Part shown: in pieces, positions 1 through 11,422 of the stretch
Layout of the letters: every line of letters begins with the position of its first letter
Position numbering within the stretch: the stretch's first letter is position 1
Source: Cyrtodaria siliqua
Lineage: Eukaryota; Mollusca; Bivalvia; Adapedonta; Hiatellidae
Reading direction: 5' to 3'
Assembly (NCBI GenBank): GCA_037043455.1
Contig: JAWPHD010001272.1
Location: forward strand, 124,001 to 188,000
DNA length: 64,000 nucleotides
Position numbers and translations under genes: made by a program
Notes under the pieces: generated by a model
The model's input: only the letters and a program-made list of their open reading frames with translations
Databases searched by the model: none
Told to the model about the DNA's origin: nothing

Positions 1-10
1 TTAATAATAA

Positions 11-2038
11 ACAGGAGGGCCAAGATGGCCCTATATCGATCACCTGAGTAATGGTCCATTATCAAACTTCTTCAAAATGTTATGGTCATATACACTGTGC
101 AAGTTTGGTTCAGATTGTTCAAGAAATGTGGCCTCTGTTGTTAAAAACATTGAAATAAAGACACTGACAAAGTTTGGTAAAGATCAAATACAAAATGAAG
201 GTTTACACTAGAGTGTAACCTCTGGGGCATGGCCAAATGACCCCATGGCTACATGTAATATGAGAGCTGTGTGCCTTGTGGTTTCAGAAAAGAAGATTTT
301 TTAAGTGTTTCACTATACTGTGACCCCTGTGGCAGACACAAATGTGATCCCAGGGTCACCATTTTAATAAACTTGGTAAAGGACCAAAAGCTCATAGTAA
401 ATGCAAAATATTAAACCTCTGGCTCTTGTAGTTTCATTAGATTTTATAATTTTTTTTACTATATAAATCTATGTAAAACTGACGCCCACCATTTGAACAA
501 ACTTGGTGGAGGACCATAAGCTTATAGCAAATGCAAAATATTAAACCTCTGGCTCTTGCAGTTTCAGAGAAGAAGATTTTTTAAGTTTTCCCTATACAAG
601 TCATATGTAAAACTGACACCCACCATTTGAACAAACTTGGTAAAGGACTATAATCTTATAGTAAATGCAAATATTAAACCTCTGGCTCTTGTAGTTTCAG
701 AGGAAATGTTTTTTAAAAAAATTTCCTATACAAGTCTATGTAAAACTGTGACCCCCGGGGCGGGGCCAAATTTGACACCAGGGTCACCATTTGAACAATT
801 TTGGTAGAGGACCATAAGCTTATAGCAAATGCAAAATATTGAATATCTGGCTCAAGCAGTTTCAGAGAAAAAGATTTTTTAAGTTTTCCCTATACAAGTC
901 TATGTAAAACATGTGACCCCTGAGGAGGGCCAAATGTAACCCAAGGGTCACCATTTGAACAAACTTGGTAAAGGGACATAACCTTATAGTACATGCAAAA
1001 TATTAAACCTATACAAGTCTATGTAAAACTGTGACCCCTGGGGCAGGGCCAAATGTGACCCCAGGGTCACCATTTGAACAAACTTGGTAAAGGATTATAA
1101 TCTTATAGTAAATGCAAAATATTAAACCTCCGGCTCCTGTAGTTTCAGAGGAAAAGATTTTTTTAATTTTTCTGATATATAAGTCTATGTAAAACTGTGA
1201 CCCAAGGGGCGGTGCCAAATTTGACACCAGGGTCACCATTTGAACAAACTTGGTAGAGGACCATAAGCTTATAGCAAATGCAAAATATTAAACATCTGGC
1301 TCAAGCAGTTTCAGAGAAGATTTTTTAAGTTTTTTCGGTATACAAGTCTATGTAAAACATGTGACCCATGGGGCGGGGCCAAAAGTAACCCCAGGGTCAC
1401 CATTTGAACAAACTTAGTAAAGGACTATAATCTTATAGTAAATGAAATTATTTCCCCCCCCTCCCCCCCCCTCCCCCCTATGTAACTCTATGTAAAACTG
1501 TGACCCCTGGGGTGGGGCCAAGTTAGACCCCAAAGTTAGTAGAGGACCATAAGCTGATGTTACATATTATAATACCTGAAAGGTCTGTCCCTTGTGGTTT
1601 CAGAGAATAGATTTTTTAAAGTTTTTTCCTATATGTCTATGAAAAACATGCAAAATCTCAATATACAAACTTTGGACCCCAGGGCAAGGTCATTTTTGAC
1701 CTCAGGAACTTCACTTGAACAAACTTGATAGTCTAGGCGTTGGCGATCATTTTAAAAGAAAAACTGACGAAATCTGTCCAGCGGTTCTTGAGAAGAAGAT
1801 TTTTTAAGGTTTCGACCATATATGGTAATGGCGGCCATCTTGGATGTCGCACTGACCTAATTTTAACAAATCTAAAAGGCATTTATCTATGGATCATCCA
1901 CGTGAAGTTTGGTCAAAATTGGCCTAGCGGTTTCGGAGAAGTCGTTTAAAGCAAAAGTTAACGACGGACGACGGGCGGATGACGGACGAAGAGTGATCCC
2001 AATAGATCACCTTGAGCCTTCGGCTCAGGTGATCTAAA
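11..2038 (+). repeat. Interspersed repeat family A, full-length-like copy with terminal hairpin
   Basis: The 5' end carries 'gatcacctgag' (38-48), which is the reverse complement of 'ctcaggtgatc' at 2024-2034. The 3' end folds into a hairpin (2005-2034) followed directly by TAAAA. The body from about 300 to 1540 is a degenerate tandem array of roughly 165 bp units, each containing 'ccagggtcaccatttgaaca' and an 'aacctctggctc' phrase. A C-rich tract lies at 1452-1477. The tail carries the 'acggacgacgggcgg' phrase common at the ends of bivalve interspersed repeats. No ORF of substance is present. A 5' end that matches a 3' terminal hairpin ending in CTAA is the layout of non-autonomous Helitron/Helentron-like elements; that assignment is inference. 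Confidence 0.6.
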
Positions 2039-2579
2039 AAGTGATTTTAAAAGTGTTTTGTTGAAAGCACCCGATTGAAAAAAATCTTTTAATGGTATTT
2101 TGCAGGCTTGTAGAGTAAGATTTTTTCTTGAAGTTATTGCTTTCGTCTTTTTTCTCGCTATAAGAACAAATGGTAATTATCAGTTTGATTAAAAGCTCAA
2201 ATGTCAATTAAATTTTCGCAACAGTCGGCGATTTGTAAATGCCTAGAAATTGTGTTTTTAATAAAACAGAATAGACAAAACACGTAAAAACCTAATAACC
2301 ATTGTGTAACAAACAAATACATGTATTTGTTTATGTGTGTCATCTTTGTACATTGTCAGCTGAATACAATACCGGTACAACACTCGCGTCATTTTGACCG
2401 CCATCCTGAAATCTGCTCAAAACACTTTGTTTACGTTTTTTGCGAGTAACGTTTTGAAGTAAATATCCCTCCGCGACGGCTTGGTGCACCCACAGAATAG
2501 CTGAAATAAATTACTGCTTCACATTGTATCACCTTCAAGATTGCTTGGCCCCCTATAACTACATTCTACATAAACATAC

Positions 2580-2636
2580 CTGTTATTCCTGTGACCAAAT
2601 CGAAAGACACTGGCTTGGTGGATCCAAATGGCGGTG
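2580..2636 (-). CDS. Candidate internal exon of an unrecognised host gene
   Basis: On the minus strand a pyrimidine-rich acceptor ending in CAG precedes the exon and a strong donor (CAG|GTATG) follows it. It is 57 bp long and open in the needed frame (two leading bases, 18 codons, one trailing base), encoding a short segment beginning PPFGSTKPVSF. The leading phase completes the codon left by the exon at 2883-2959, so the two can be spliced in order. The last codons resemble the end of the exon at 13393-13493. No family was recognised. Short exons are easily found by chance, so confidence is low. Confidence 0.35.
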
Positions 2637-2882
2637 CTGAAAGACAGAGACAATGCTAGTTAATGAAGCATTACATGTATCTGTCAACATAAATGAAGAA
2701 TGAAGAGATGGTATTGAAAAAAAGTTTCCTCTAATATTCCATTGAGACTGTGCATCAACGTTTATTTCTTTTACATATTTGAAACAGCTATACAGCATAC
2801 AAAAATCACTCACTTCTATTCTGTGCTGCAGAGTTGCTTGGCGGAAGGACATCTTCACGGTTCGGTGAGCTCTTCCGCTTAC

Positions 2883-2959
2883 CCCAGGGGGGAGGCGAGT
2901 CTCCATGTTGCTGGATGGCATTCACTGACTCACAGTCTGTGGATGTTGTAACCACAATA
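2883..2959 (-). CDS. Candidate internal exon of the same unrecognised host gene
   Basis: Minus-strand exon with acceptor CCCCCACCCAG and donor GGG|GTAAGC. It is 77 bp: one leading base, 25 open codons, one trailing base. The encoded segment runs from IVVTTSTDCESV to a proline-rich end, DSPPPW. The trailing G joins the 'CA' that starts the 2580-2636 exon to give an alanine codon without a stop. Phase compatibility of two neighbouring exons with consensus splice sites is the main support. Function unknown. Confidence 0.38.
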
Positions 2960-3049
2960 CTGGGTGGGGGAGGGAAATATGAAAAAATATGTATTAGAGT
3001 GTCGGCTAAAGCTTATACTGAACTGTTCAGTTATTAAACTACAGAATGA

Positions 3050-3650
3050 TTTTTCGTAGGTAATAATATTTACAATTGACAAAGATATAGATCTTTTTCC
3101 ATTTTAAAAGAAAAAAACACACTTTTTTTCCCAGATAATTGTCAGTAACATTTTAGGTGTTTATCAGTTTTATTCCCTTTAAATTGTTGATTACAACAAA
3201 CTAGAATGAGTTTACTGCAGATACAATATAACATTAGGCAAAAAAATCAGGTCAGTAGTAGGCTTATGTTTTAAAAGAAATTAAAAAAAAAATATTCCAG
3301 AGATAGCCTATTTTTATCCAAAGAAATCGTCCGAAATTGAAACATCCATTTTTTAATTCAATATCTGAATAATATTTAATCTTTGAACTGTCAAACAAAG
3401 ATAATATTTTTGTCAAAATCTATCTTACTGGCTCAGAGAAACAGACTTTACACACGAAAAATGCCCGTTGGCAGTAAAGCCGGGTTTTCCACAATGTGAA
3501 AGACGAGCCATTCGAATACTGTATGCAAAATGTTCACAACAGATTTTAGTTTCTTTTCAACATATAGTATTTGTGATACAACTTTTTTACTGACAAACTG
3601 GATGCAAAGTTGAAGCAAATTCTAAGTAAAGAAACGTGACTAATTATTAA
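3050..3650. other. AT-rich non-coding stretch
   Basis: I see no ORF, repeat unit or RNA-like fold that I can support here. It separates the candidate host exons from the next repeat block. Confidence 0.5.
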
Positions 3651-3659
3651 CATATTCAA

Positions 3660-4500
3660 GAGGGCTAATTCTGAAAATAGTCTTGAAACCGTTTTTCTAT
3701 TTTTATTAACAGTGACCTTGACCCCAGTGACCCCAAATGAAATCCAAAGCTTTCTTTTCATATAAGCTACTTAACCATAAAGTTTCATGCCAATATTTCA
3801 TTCCTAACTGAAGTTATTGAACGGAAACCGTTTTTCTATTTTTTGTAACAGTGACCTTGACCCCAAATGCAATCCCTAGCTTGATTTTTATATAAGAAAC
3901 CTATCCAGAAAGTTTCATGCCAATATCTCATTCCTAACTTAAGTTATTGAACGGAAACCATTTTTCTATGTTTAGTACCAGTTACCTTGACCTTGAACCT
4001 AGTGACCCAAATGCAATTGACAAACTTCCTCTTCCTATACGCTACCTATCCAGAAAGTTTCATGCCAATTCTCATTTCTAACTGAAGTTATTGACCAGAA
4101 ACCGTTTTCTAGTTTAAGTAACAGTGACCTTGACCCGAGTGACCCCAAATGCAATCCCTAGCTTGCTTTTTATATAAGCTACCTATCCAGAAGGCTTCAT
4201 GCCAATATCTCATTCTTAACTAAAGTTATTGAGCGAAAAAAAGAAACTTAAACAAAAAGGTTAATGCAAGGTTAACATAAACATACGTTATGGAGAGAGT
4301 AGGTAACAGTGACCTAGTTTTTCTGGATAAGGTCATTGCTTCATGAGAAGAAGGTGTTTTTAAAGTTTGGTGAACATCGGACATGGCTCAAAATGCTAAT
4401 ATATAAGAAAAAGAAAATGTTGACGCCCGCCTGCCACCCGCCCTGTTTACGCCTATCTATAAGCAGCCTTTTTTCTTCTCAAAAACCTGGCTAAAAACCA
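3660..4500 (+). repeat. Degenerate tandem repeat, ~130-150 bp unit, four copies
   Basis: The unit contains 'acagtgaccttgacc', a 'ccaaatgcaatccctagctt' phrase and 'agtttcatgccaatatctca', repeated at about 3700, 3840, 3970 and 4120. The block ends in a region (about 4410-4500) with 'tgttgacgcccgcctgcc', which recurs at the end of the second array (about 7350-7430). The two are related interspersed repeats of molluscan type. No coding capacity. Confidence 0.6.
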
Positions 4501-5600
4501 GACATGTTTACTGTGATAAAGCTAAATGCAATTTTTTTTGTATATTCTTAGAATAAGGTCTAAAAAAAATTTAACTCATTATTCAATCGATTTTGAATAA
4601 ATTGTTTCTGTATAAGTAAATTAAAGCATTTATCTTTTTGATTTATATCGTATTTTACCTTGTATAGTACTCAGTTTTTTTACTTCTTTTACGGTTTACA
4701 ATACAAGGAAACAATACAATAAACTTTTTTTCTTGCATTTTATATGCAGAATATCGGTCAGAATGGAGAAAAAAAGCCGATAAAAACATCGAGGATGAAC
4801 AGGAATTTGTAAATGCCGATATTATTTTATTTTTCGTGACTTACTCGCTTTATACAAGTAATTTATTGACTTAATTCGACTTAGAAATGATTAAAGTTTA
4901 TTATAAAGCTTGTTTTTATATAAATGTTTGCATATTTGTTGTAGAATTTCAATAAATGAGTGAACATTTCGGCCCTTGTTTTGTTATTTATATCAGCTGA
5001 CTTGATATCACGTGCATTCCGGCTGATTAGACTGGTACACATGGTATTGTTACAGTTAAATTCTATTCTGATATTTAAATGCAGCAGACGACAGTGAGGA
5101 CGATAATGATGACGTATTTTATTCAGACAAGTTTATGGAGGGAGAGTGGACGCATGAGCAGATGCAAGAGTAAATAAATAAACACACAAACTCTTCCAAA
5201 TAGTTTATTTTACCAAATACTGTATTTTAGCTAACATAATAACTAACTATTAATACTACAAAACACAGTCTGAATATGCGTTAGACAAATGAAAATCTTG
5301 CTTCTTTTTATGCTTCTTTGCCAATCTGACTTCACCTTTATCTAAAAAGTATTTTGTTGCGCATTATACACGGAAAAACTTTTTTACCCAGCTTGAATCT
5401 CTAAGAAGCGGGTGCACACCATACTCGGGTGCGCATTATACACGGTAAAATATGGTATATATTTTTCAGCACCTAATAATAGATTTTGATGAAAAAATCA
5501 AACTTCAAATAGACCTATAATTTACACTACAACATATATTAGGGTGCTGTCACGAGGTGCAATCATCCTTCATGAATTACAGAGCATTGTTTTTGTTTTT
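4500..5600. other. Non-coding interval without a recognisable gene
   Basis: AT-rich sequence. An acidic open stretch around 5083-5173 (GACGACAGTGAGGACGATAA onward, encoding a DDSEDDND-like run and ending in TAA) follows a possible splice acceptor at about 5083 and could be a terminal exon, but it is too short to call. 'gcgcattatacacgg' occurs twice (5359 and 5431). Nothing else is supportable. Confidence 0.3.
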
Positions 5601-5619
5601 TTAAAGTGTTAAAGTTTAT

Positions 5620-7430
5620 GAAAAGAGGCATAAATCTGCATTGGATAATTGGCAAGGAAGAACTGTATAAAGTTTCATGACCATAGGTCAATATTTTGCC
5701 AAGTTATGAGCTAAGTTAGGTTTCAGGTTAACATTTTATGAAAAGGGGACATAACTCTGCCAAAATGAAAGTCAGAGTTATTGGACATGTGTAACGACAT
5801 TCCTTAGGTTAAGATGAAAAATGTGTGTGAAGTTTCATGAATATACAGTCGATTTTGGTTATAAGCATAGCCGATTTGTCAAGAAAATATATGCGATTAA
5901 CCGGAGTATTCGAATATACGAAACTGAACATTTTGTTCATGTAGCGGTGCACGTTTCTACTTTCGTTTTACTGTTCTGTTAATACTTACATAGAAACTCC
6001 ATAAAAGCGAGTTAATTCTGTGTAAGATGTTTGATAGGATCATTATTGTGCATATCCGTTTTGTATTTACTGTTATTTGATAGATTTTACGCAATATTAA
6101 TGCGTATTTGTTTTCTTTCAACCTGCGTCGCTTTGCTATTGTTTGTAGTGTGAATTACACAGCCATGATAATAACACAAAAGCTTATTTTATTTTTCATT
6201 TATTAAGTAACCTCTATGAACTACTCAATGTCATATGCATCTCTGCCGACACTAGCAAACTGAGAGCAGTAAATAATTAACAACACATTGCTTTACATTG
6301 CGTACAAACTTATTATTAAATCGTGTATGCTTATTGGTGAGCGATCGTCATGACGTGGAAGCTTTACGGAAACCCACAAAATGGCAAACTCTCTCGGCAA
6401 GCCAATTAGCACCTTTTGTCAATCAATTTGCCTCGAGCTTATCTCTGTGACCGTGTCAATCAATTAACAGCTGCGAAATACAGGTAAATTTGACTTTCAG
6501 TATGCAATTAGCCAGATATTCGTTATGCAATTGTCTGGAATGTGACAAAAACCTATGCGATTATACGGGTTTTTTTACATTCAAAATAATACGTATGGTT
6601 TTGTGTTTCAAAACTTTATGCAATTAACCGAAATATGCAGTTAACCGATATGCGATTAAATGGAATCGACTGTAGGTCAAATAATTTTCAAGTTATGGCC
6701 AGTTATGAGCTTGGTTAGGCTGCAGGCTAAAGTTTTATGAAAAGGGGCATAACTCTGCTGAAATGAAAGTCAGAGTTATTGGTCATGGGTAACAATATTC
6801 TGTGTGGTAAGAGGAATAAGTGTGTGAAGTTCATGAATATAGGTCAAATACTTCTTAAGTTATGGCCAGTTATGAGCTTGGTTAGGTTGCAGGTTAAAGT
6901 TTTATGAAAGGGGGCATAACTTTGTCAAACTGAAAGTCCTTTGTCAAACTGAAAGTCAGAGTGATTGGTCATGGGTAACAATATTATGTGTGGTAAGATG
7001 AATATATTTGTGAAGTTTCATGAACATAGGTCAAATACTTCTTAGGTTATGGCCAGTTATGAGCTTGGTTAGGTTGCAGTTTAATGAAAGGGGGCATAAC
7101 TCTGTCAAAATGAAAGTGAAGAGTTATTGGACATGTCAATGTAAAAGCATTCCTTAGGTTGAGAAGTTTCATAAGCGTATGTTCATAATACGTCCCTTTT
7201 TTCAAAAAGGTTAACGTAACGTATATTTTGAAGAAAGTAGGTCACAGTGACCTAGTTTTCAGGGTATGCTAAGTGCTTGATGAGAAGAAGGTGCTGTTAA
7301 AGTTTGATGAGTATCGGACATGGTACTGCGGAGATATAAAAAAAAAAAATGTTGACACCCACCCGCCCGCCACCTGGTTTACACCAATCTGTAAGCCAAT
7401 TTCTTTCCTCAAAAACGTCTCTATTTAATT
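5620..7430 (+). repeat. Tandem repeat, ~180 bp unit, four or more copies, interrupted by a MITE
   Basis: The unit holds 'gggcataactctg', 'aaagtcagagttattgg', 'tgtgtgaagtttcatgaa' and 'ataggtcaaat', followed by 'aagttatggccagttatgag'. Copies begin near 5740, 6735, 6905 and 7085. The array is split by the element at 5846-6672. It ends in the same GC-richer 'tgttgacacccacccgccc' module as the 3660-4500 block. A 17-bp local duplication ('tttgtcaaactgaaagtc') occurs near 6920-6955. Confidence 0.65.
5846..6672. mobile_element. Tc1/mariner- or pogo-like non-autonomous element (MITE), TA target duplication
   Basis: The 827-bp insertion starts CAGTCGATT and ends AATCGACTG and is flanked by TA on both sides (5844-5845, 6673-6674). 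The surrounding tandem repeat supplies paralogous empty sites: other units read 'catgaatataggtcaaat' without interruption, exactly what results if the insert and one TA are removed. The subterminal parts carry repeated 'gcgattaaccg' phrases. No transposase ORF is left. The TA duplication and short inverted termini are known for the Tc1/mariner/pogo group; the family assignment is inference. Confidence 0.72.
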
Positions 7431-7514
7431 TCATGTGCAATATGGTTTTGATTTCTCTTTTTCTTATGATGTGTACATTTCTCAAGAGTTAAACTGCAGC
7501 TGTCAAACTACTTT

Positions 7515-7805
7515 ACTTATTTGTAACCGGAGGCCCCGGGTTCAATCCTCCGTGGTGCCACTGAGTTTCGTCGGTGTGTTCTTGGGCAAGACACTTTCCC
7601 TTAGCCTCGTCTGTCGGATGGGAGCGTAAACCGGGCGGTCCCGTGTATAGTTCTATCCTCCGAGCACGTTAAAGAACCATAGGAATCTATTTGATAATAA
7701 GAGTAGGGCACGGTTCCCGGATTCCTATGTATCCTTCCCCTCTCTCATTGGCAGCTCTAAATAACATATACTGTGTTGATGAGCCATTAAACAACCTTCA
7801 TTATG
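7515..7805 (+). repeat. SINE with a conserved 'gggcaagacactt' core, 5'-truncated
   Basis: A tRNA-like B box, GGGTTCAATCC, lies near 7540 and is followed by 'gtgccactgagtttcgtcgg' and 'cttgggcaagacactttccc'. This core recurs in tRNA-derived SINEs of many invertebrates (Meta-type core, recognised from general knowledge). The 3' part ends near 'tgatgagccattaaacaacc'. The A-box half of the tRNA head is missing or degraded, so this is not a tRNA gene. Confidence 0.65.
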
Positions 7806-7929
7806 ACAGTGAAACATTTGTTGCTAAGCGTCGGGTCCGATAAAACACAATTTATATCATCATCTTCAGAAAAAGCGGGAATAACAGAAAATTACGGTCA
7901 GCAGCAAAAAAAAAATCAGGGGCAGCAGG

Positions 7930-8790
7930 CTTATTTTTTAAAAACATAAATCTGAGAGGGACTATCACAAATATCAATGTGATTAAGTTTCATCAAAATC
8001 CTGCAAGCGGTTTCAGAGAAGATGTAATTTTTAGACTTTTCTATATAACTTTATGTAAATTTTGCGCTGTGGCGGCCATTTTGATTCTTCGACGACAACG
8101 AAAAACAAAAATTTGATAGAGGCCAACCCAAGGAACATGTATATGATATTTCAGTAGAATGGAATAAGTGGTTTCGTCGGAGATGTCGTTTGAAATTTCC
8201 TTAAATCTGACCTAGATTTAGCCATAGCGGCCATCTTGGATGACTTGCGGCCGCGAAAAACACAAATCTGAGAGGGGCCCTCCCAAGTAACATTGTGAAG
8301 TAGTTTCATCAAAATCCAAGCGGTTTCGTCGGAGATGTCGTTTGAAATTTCCTTAAATTTGACCTAGATTTAGCCATGGTGGCCATCTTGGATGACTGGC
8401 GGCCGCGAAAAACACAAATCTGAGAGGGGCCCTCCCAAGTAACATTGTGAAGAAGTTTCATCAAAATCCTTCAAGCAGTTTCAGAGATGTCGACTTTATA
8501 AAATTGCTAACAGACAGACGGACAGATGGATGGACAGACATTCTAACATTTATAGTCTTAAGTGACTAATTAATGCAAATGCCACATAAACCCAAATTAG
8601 CCACATAAACCCAACATAACAGTGGACATATGTGACTAATTGCCTCCTAACCCTTATTGACCCTAATGACACAGAGTCCAAACCTTAAGTGACTAGACAC
8701 CTAACTACCATTTTGTGTGCTCGGACAGACGAACGACGGACGAAAAGTGATCACATGAGCTCGCCTGGCCTTTGGCCAGTAGAGCTAAAA
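7930..8790 (+). repeat. Interspersed repeat ending in a terminal hairpin
   Basis: Two near-identical modules (about 8180-8330 and 8330-8480) contain 'cgaaaaacacaaatctgaga', 'cctcccaagtaacattgtga' and 'agtttcatcaaaatcc'. The right end has a hairpin at 8758-8786 (agctcgcctggcc / ggccagtagagct) followed by AAAA. A second short repeat, 'ccacataaaccca', is inserted near 8580-8700. Its 3' structure is the same as that of families A and B. Confidence 0.55.
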
Positions 8791-9061
8791 ACTAGTAAAT
8801 TTTAATTCCGGCTGTAAAAATCTAGAAAAGTTCTAATGCACCACCTTTTTTCCCCCGAATATTTTATACCCCTGTGTATGCATAATCAAATTTGTAATTT
8901 GATTATTTTTTTAATTTACAGTCGTTATTGACAAGATATTTGTCTCGTTCAGAATGATTTTTTTTTTATTTACTGATTGTTATTATTGAGCTATTAAAGG
9001 TATTGTCGACTGGTGCCTCAGCTGTTTGGTTCAGTATATAATAATTAGGTCTAATGAAAAA

Positions 9062-10347
9062 ACAAGAAATGTCACAGTAAGTGACAAATGCCACCGAAGC
9101 GACCTGTAAGTGTGACCTTGACCTTGGAGCAATATGAAACCAACAGATATATTTAAAAATTATTAAAAAAAACACAAAAAAACAAGAGGTCAATGACCTT
9201 GAAGCTCTACTGATTGATTTTGATTTCAGGAAGTAGTCGCTACAAACTTGTTTTTTGAAAAATTATTTTTAGCCGTGGTGGGCATCTTGAATTTCCGGCC
9301 GACCTGAAATTTTGCTAGGATCAATTAGACATCAAGAGCAACATTCCTGTTTAACATCAAATCAAAACGATTTTTGACAAGGATCAAAATCATGTCATAT
9401 ACTGATCATTTTAGAAAAAGTCCCATATCATATCACTTATAGTTTTCAAGAAGTAGTTGCTACAAACTTGTATTTTGAAAATCTATTTTTAGCCATGGCG
9501 GCCATCTTGAATTTCCGGCCGACCTGAAATTTTGCTAGGATCAATTAGACATCAGCAGCAACATTCCTTTAAAGTTTCATGAAAATCCGTCAAGTAGTTA
9601 CAGAGAAGTAGTCGCTAGTTTTAACTACATAACTCTATGTTAACAAAGATGGCCACTGACAGCCATGTTTAACATCGAATCAAAACAATTTTCGACAAGG
9701 ACCAACATCATGTCATGCTGATCATTTTAGAAAAAGTCCCATATCAATATCACTTATAGTTTTCAAAAAGTAGTCGCAACAAACTTGTTTTTTGATAATC
9801 TATTTTTAGCCGTGGGGGCCATCTTGAATTTCCGACTGACCTGAAGTTTTGCTAGGACCAATTAGACATCAAGAGCAACATTCGTGTGAAGTTTCATGAA
9901 AATCCATTCAGTAGTTTCAGAGGAGTAGTCGCTACAAAAAAAGTTTACGGACGGACAGACAGACGGACGTACACAAAATCAGGCTTTGTGCGACTCAAAA
10001 CTTGTGTGTCGGTTTTTTGTGTGTACGTTCGTATCTTGTGTGACTGTTTTTTACATTTTGTGTGTCGTTTTTACCATTTGGACACATTTTAGTCACACAA
10101 GCTCCCCTCCCCTTGCGTGACTGCACTTTTTTATTGCTTTAAATGAAGAATTAGGATATTTCCTGCGCATAGAGACATACTTGCTTGTGTGTCAGTCACA
10201 CAAGAAAAAAAAGTCACACAAGTATACTTTATACACAAAAAAAGACACACAAGGCCCTCCTGTAAACTCGGACGGACGGACAGACAGACGGACGACGGAC
10301 ACCGCACCACGGCATAAGCTCTGCTGATCTCTGATCAGTAGAGCTAA
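9062..10347 (+). repeat. Interspersed repeat family B, copy 1
   Basis: A leading module starts 'acaagaaatgtcacagtaag' (about 9062). The main 5' end is at 9182, 'acaagaggtcaatgacc', followed by 'agctctactgat' (9203-9214), the reverse complement of the 'atcagtagagct' in the 3' hairpin (10317-10345). The body consists of about 230-bp modules with 'ggccatcttgaatttccgg' and 'tagtcgctacaa'. An intrusion rich in 'gtgtgac/gtcacac' lies at about 9990-10255. No coding sequence. Confidence 0.6.
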
Positions 10348-10465
10348 AAATATATAAAAAAAAATAAAAGTCAGAGTTATTAACCGGACAGGAAAGCACT
10401 TTGTTTTGACCTTTGATCTCTAAGTGTGACCTTGACCTTGAACTTATTTGAATCACTCTCGATGT

Positions 10466-10600
10466 CTTCCTGGGTAGAACCAGTACTAAGCAATGCAGAT
10501 AAAGTGTCTTGCTCAGGGACACAACGCATATGGCAATGGCGGGAATCGAACTCACGACCTTTGGATCATGGGTCCAACGCTCTACCACTAGACCACAGCG
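10466..10600 (-). repeat. tRNA-derived SINE, minus orientation
   Basis: Read on the minus strand it starts with a tRNA-like head: A box near TGGTCTAGTGGTAGAGCG and B box GAGTTCGATTCCC. It continues with a 'ctgagcaagacacttta' core and ends 'agtactggttctacccagga'. The same head and tail occur in the plus orientation at 46374-46498. It is inserted in the tail of a family A repeat whose 3' hairpin remnant lies at about 10655-10690. The tRNA-like head lacks a coherent full cloverleaf, so I call it a SINE. Confidence 0.75.
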
Positions 10601-10867
10601 TTTGTCGTTTGAAGTTGTGACTAACGATGGACGGACGCCCGTCGAAGAGTGATCCAAACAGATCACAATGAGCCTTCAGCTCAGGTATTCTGAAAAATTC
10701 TAAGAGCTCTTATAAATTAGAATTCCACAAATTGGACATAGTCTGAATGTTTCTGAACAGCAGCATATCCTGGTTTAGTCTTATCCTGACTGCATGTATT
10801 TTTTATCTGCACTGATTTCCTTATCTAGTAGCAAGAAGATGATATTCTTTCAGAACTGTACCATTAC

Positions 10868-11055
10868 CAGGGGCGTTCCTGGGGCTAATTTAGGTATACG
10901 CACCATCGAGTTTTGGATTCACAAATGTGCCTAACCCCACTATACTTTCAGTTTTTATTGCATTTTTCGCATTTTTAGCCCTTTTTATTTGTTTGCTTCT
11001 TTAATAGCCTGGACGCACGTGCGTCAGTGCATATGCCCAGGTACGCCCCAGATTA
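10868..11055. mobile_element. Short MITE-like element with imperfect inverted ends
   Basis: The left end 'caggggcgttcctgggg' and right end 'gcccaggtacgccccaga' form an imperfect inverted repeat. The interior carries 'gacgcacgtgcgtcagtgc', resembling the 'cgcacgtgcg' in the element at 18552-19214, and 'cagtttttattgcattttt', which recurs inverted near 31960. Exact ends and target duplication are unclear. Confidence 0.4.
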
Positions 11056-11422
11056 CATGTATAACCACGAAACAAATTGGACTTCAAACGTTACCGTTTG
11101 CCCAAGCTTTAATAGACGATTTTTGTAATAGTACCAGTAAAATTAATGTTTTTCTATGAATTCTTTTTGAAATGCTTACCTTCCAAAAGTTGGTCTCTGA
11201 CCTCTCAGGCTAAAAAATTCAGCTTGCTGGTCAACACCTCCTGGATTTTTGGATACAAAAGATTGAACATGTATTCACTTTTTTAAGTTGTTCAAAAGTT
11301 GGGAGGGTGGCTCTTATTAGGGGAAATATGGTATAAATCAATATTTATCTAAAAGTTCATAATAAATAAGCAATATTTGTGCATAACCTTTTCGACAATC
11401 AATATTTATGTATACATTTTGG

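Noticed and set aside
10229..10666. 145-residue minus-strand ORF
   Set aside because: Runs through a SINE, a family B end and a family A tail; chance frame.
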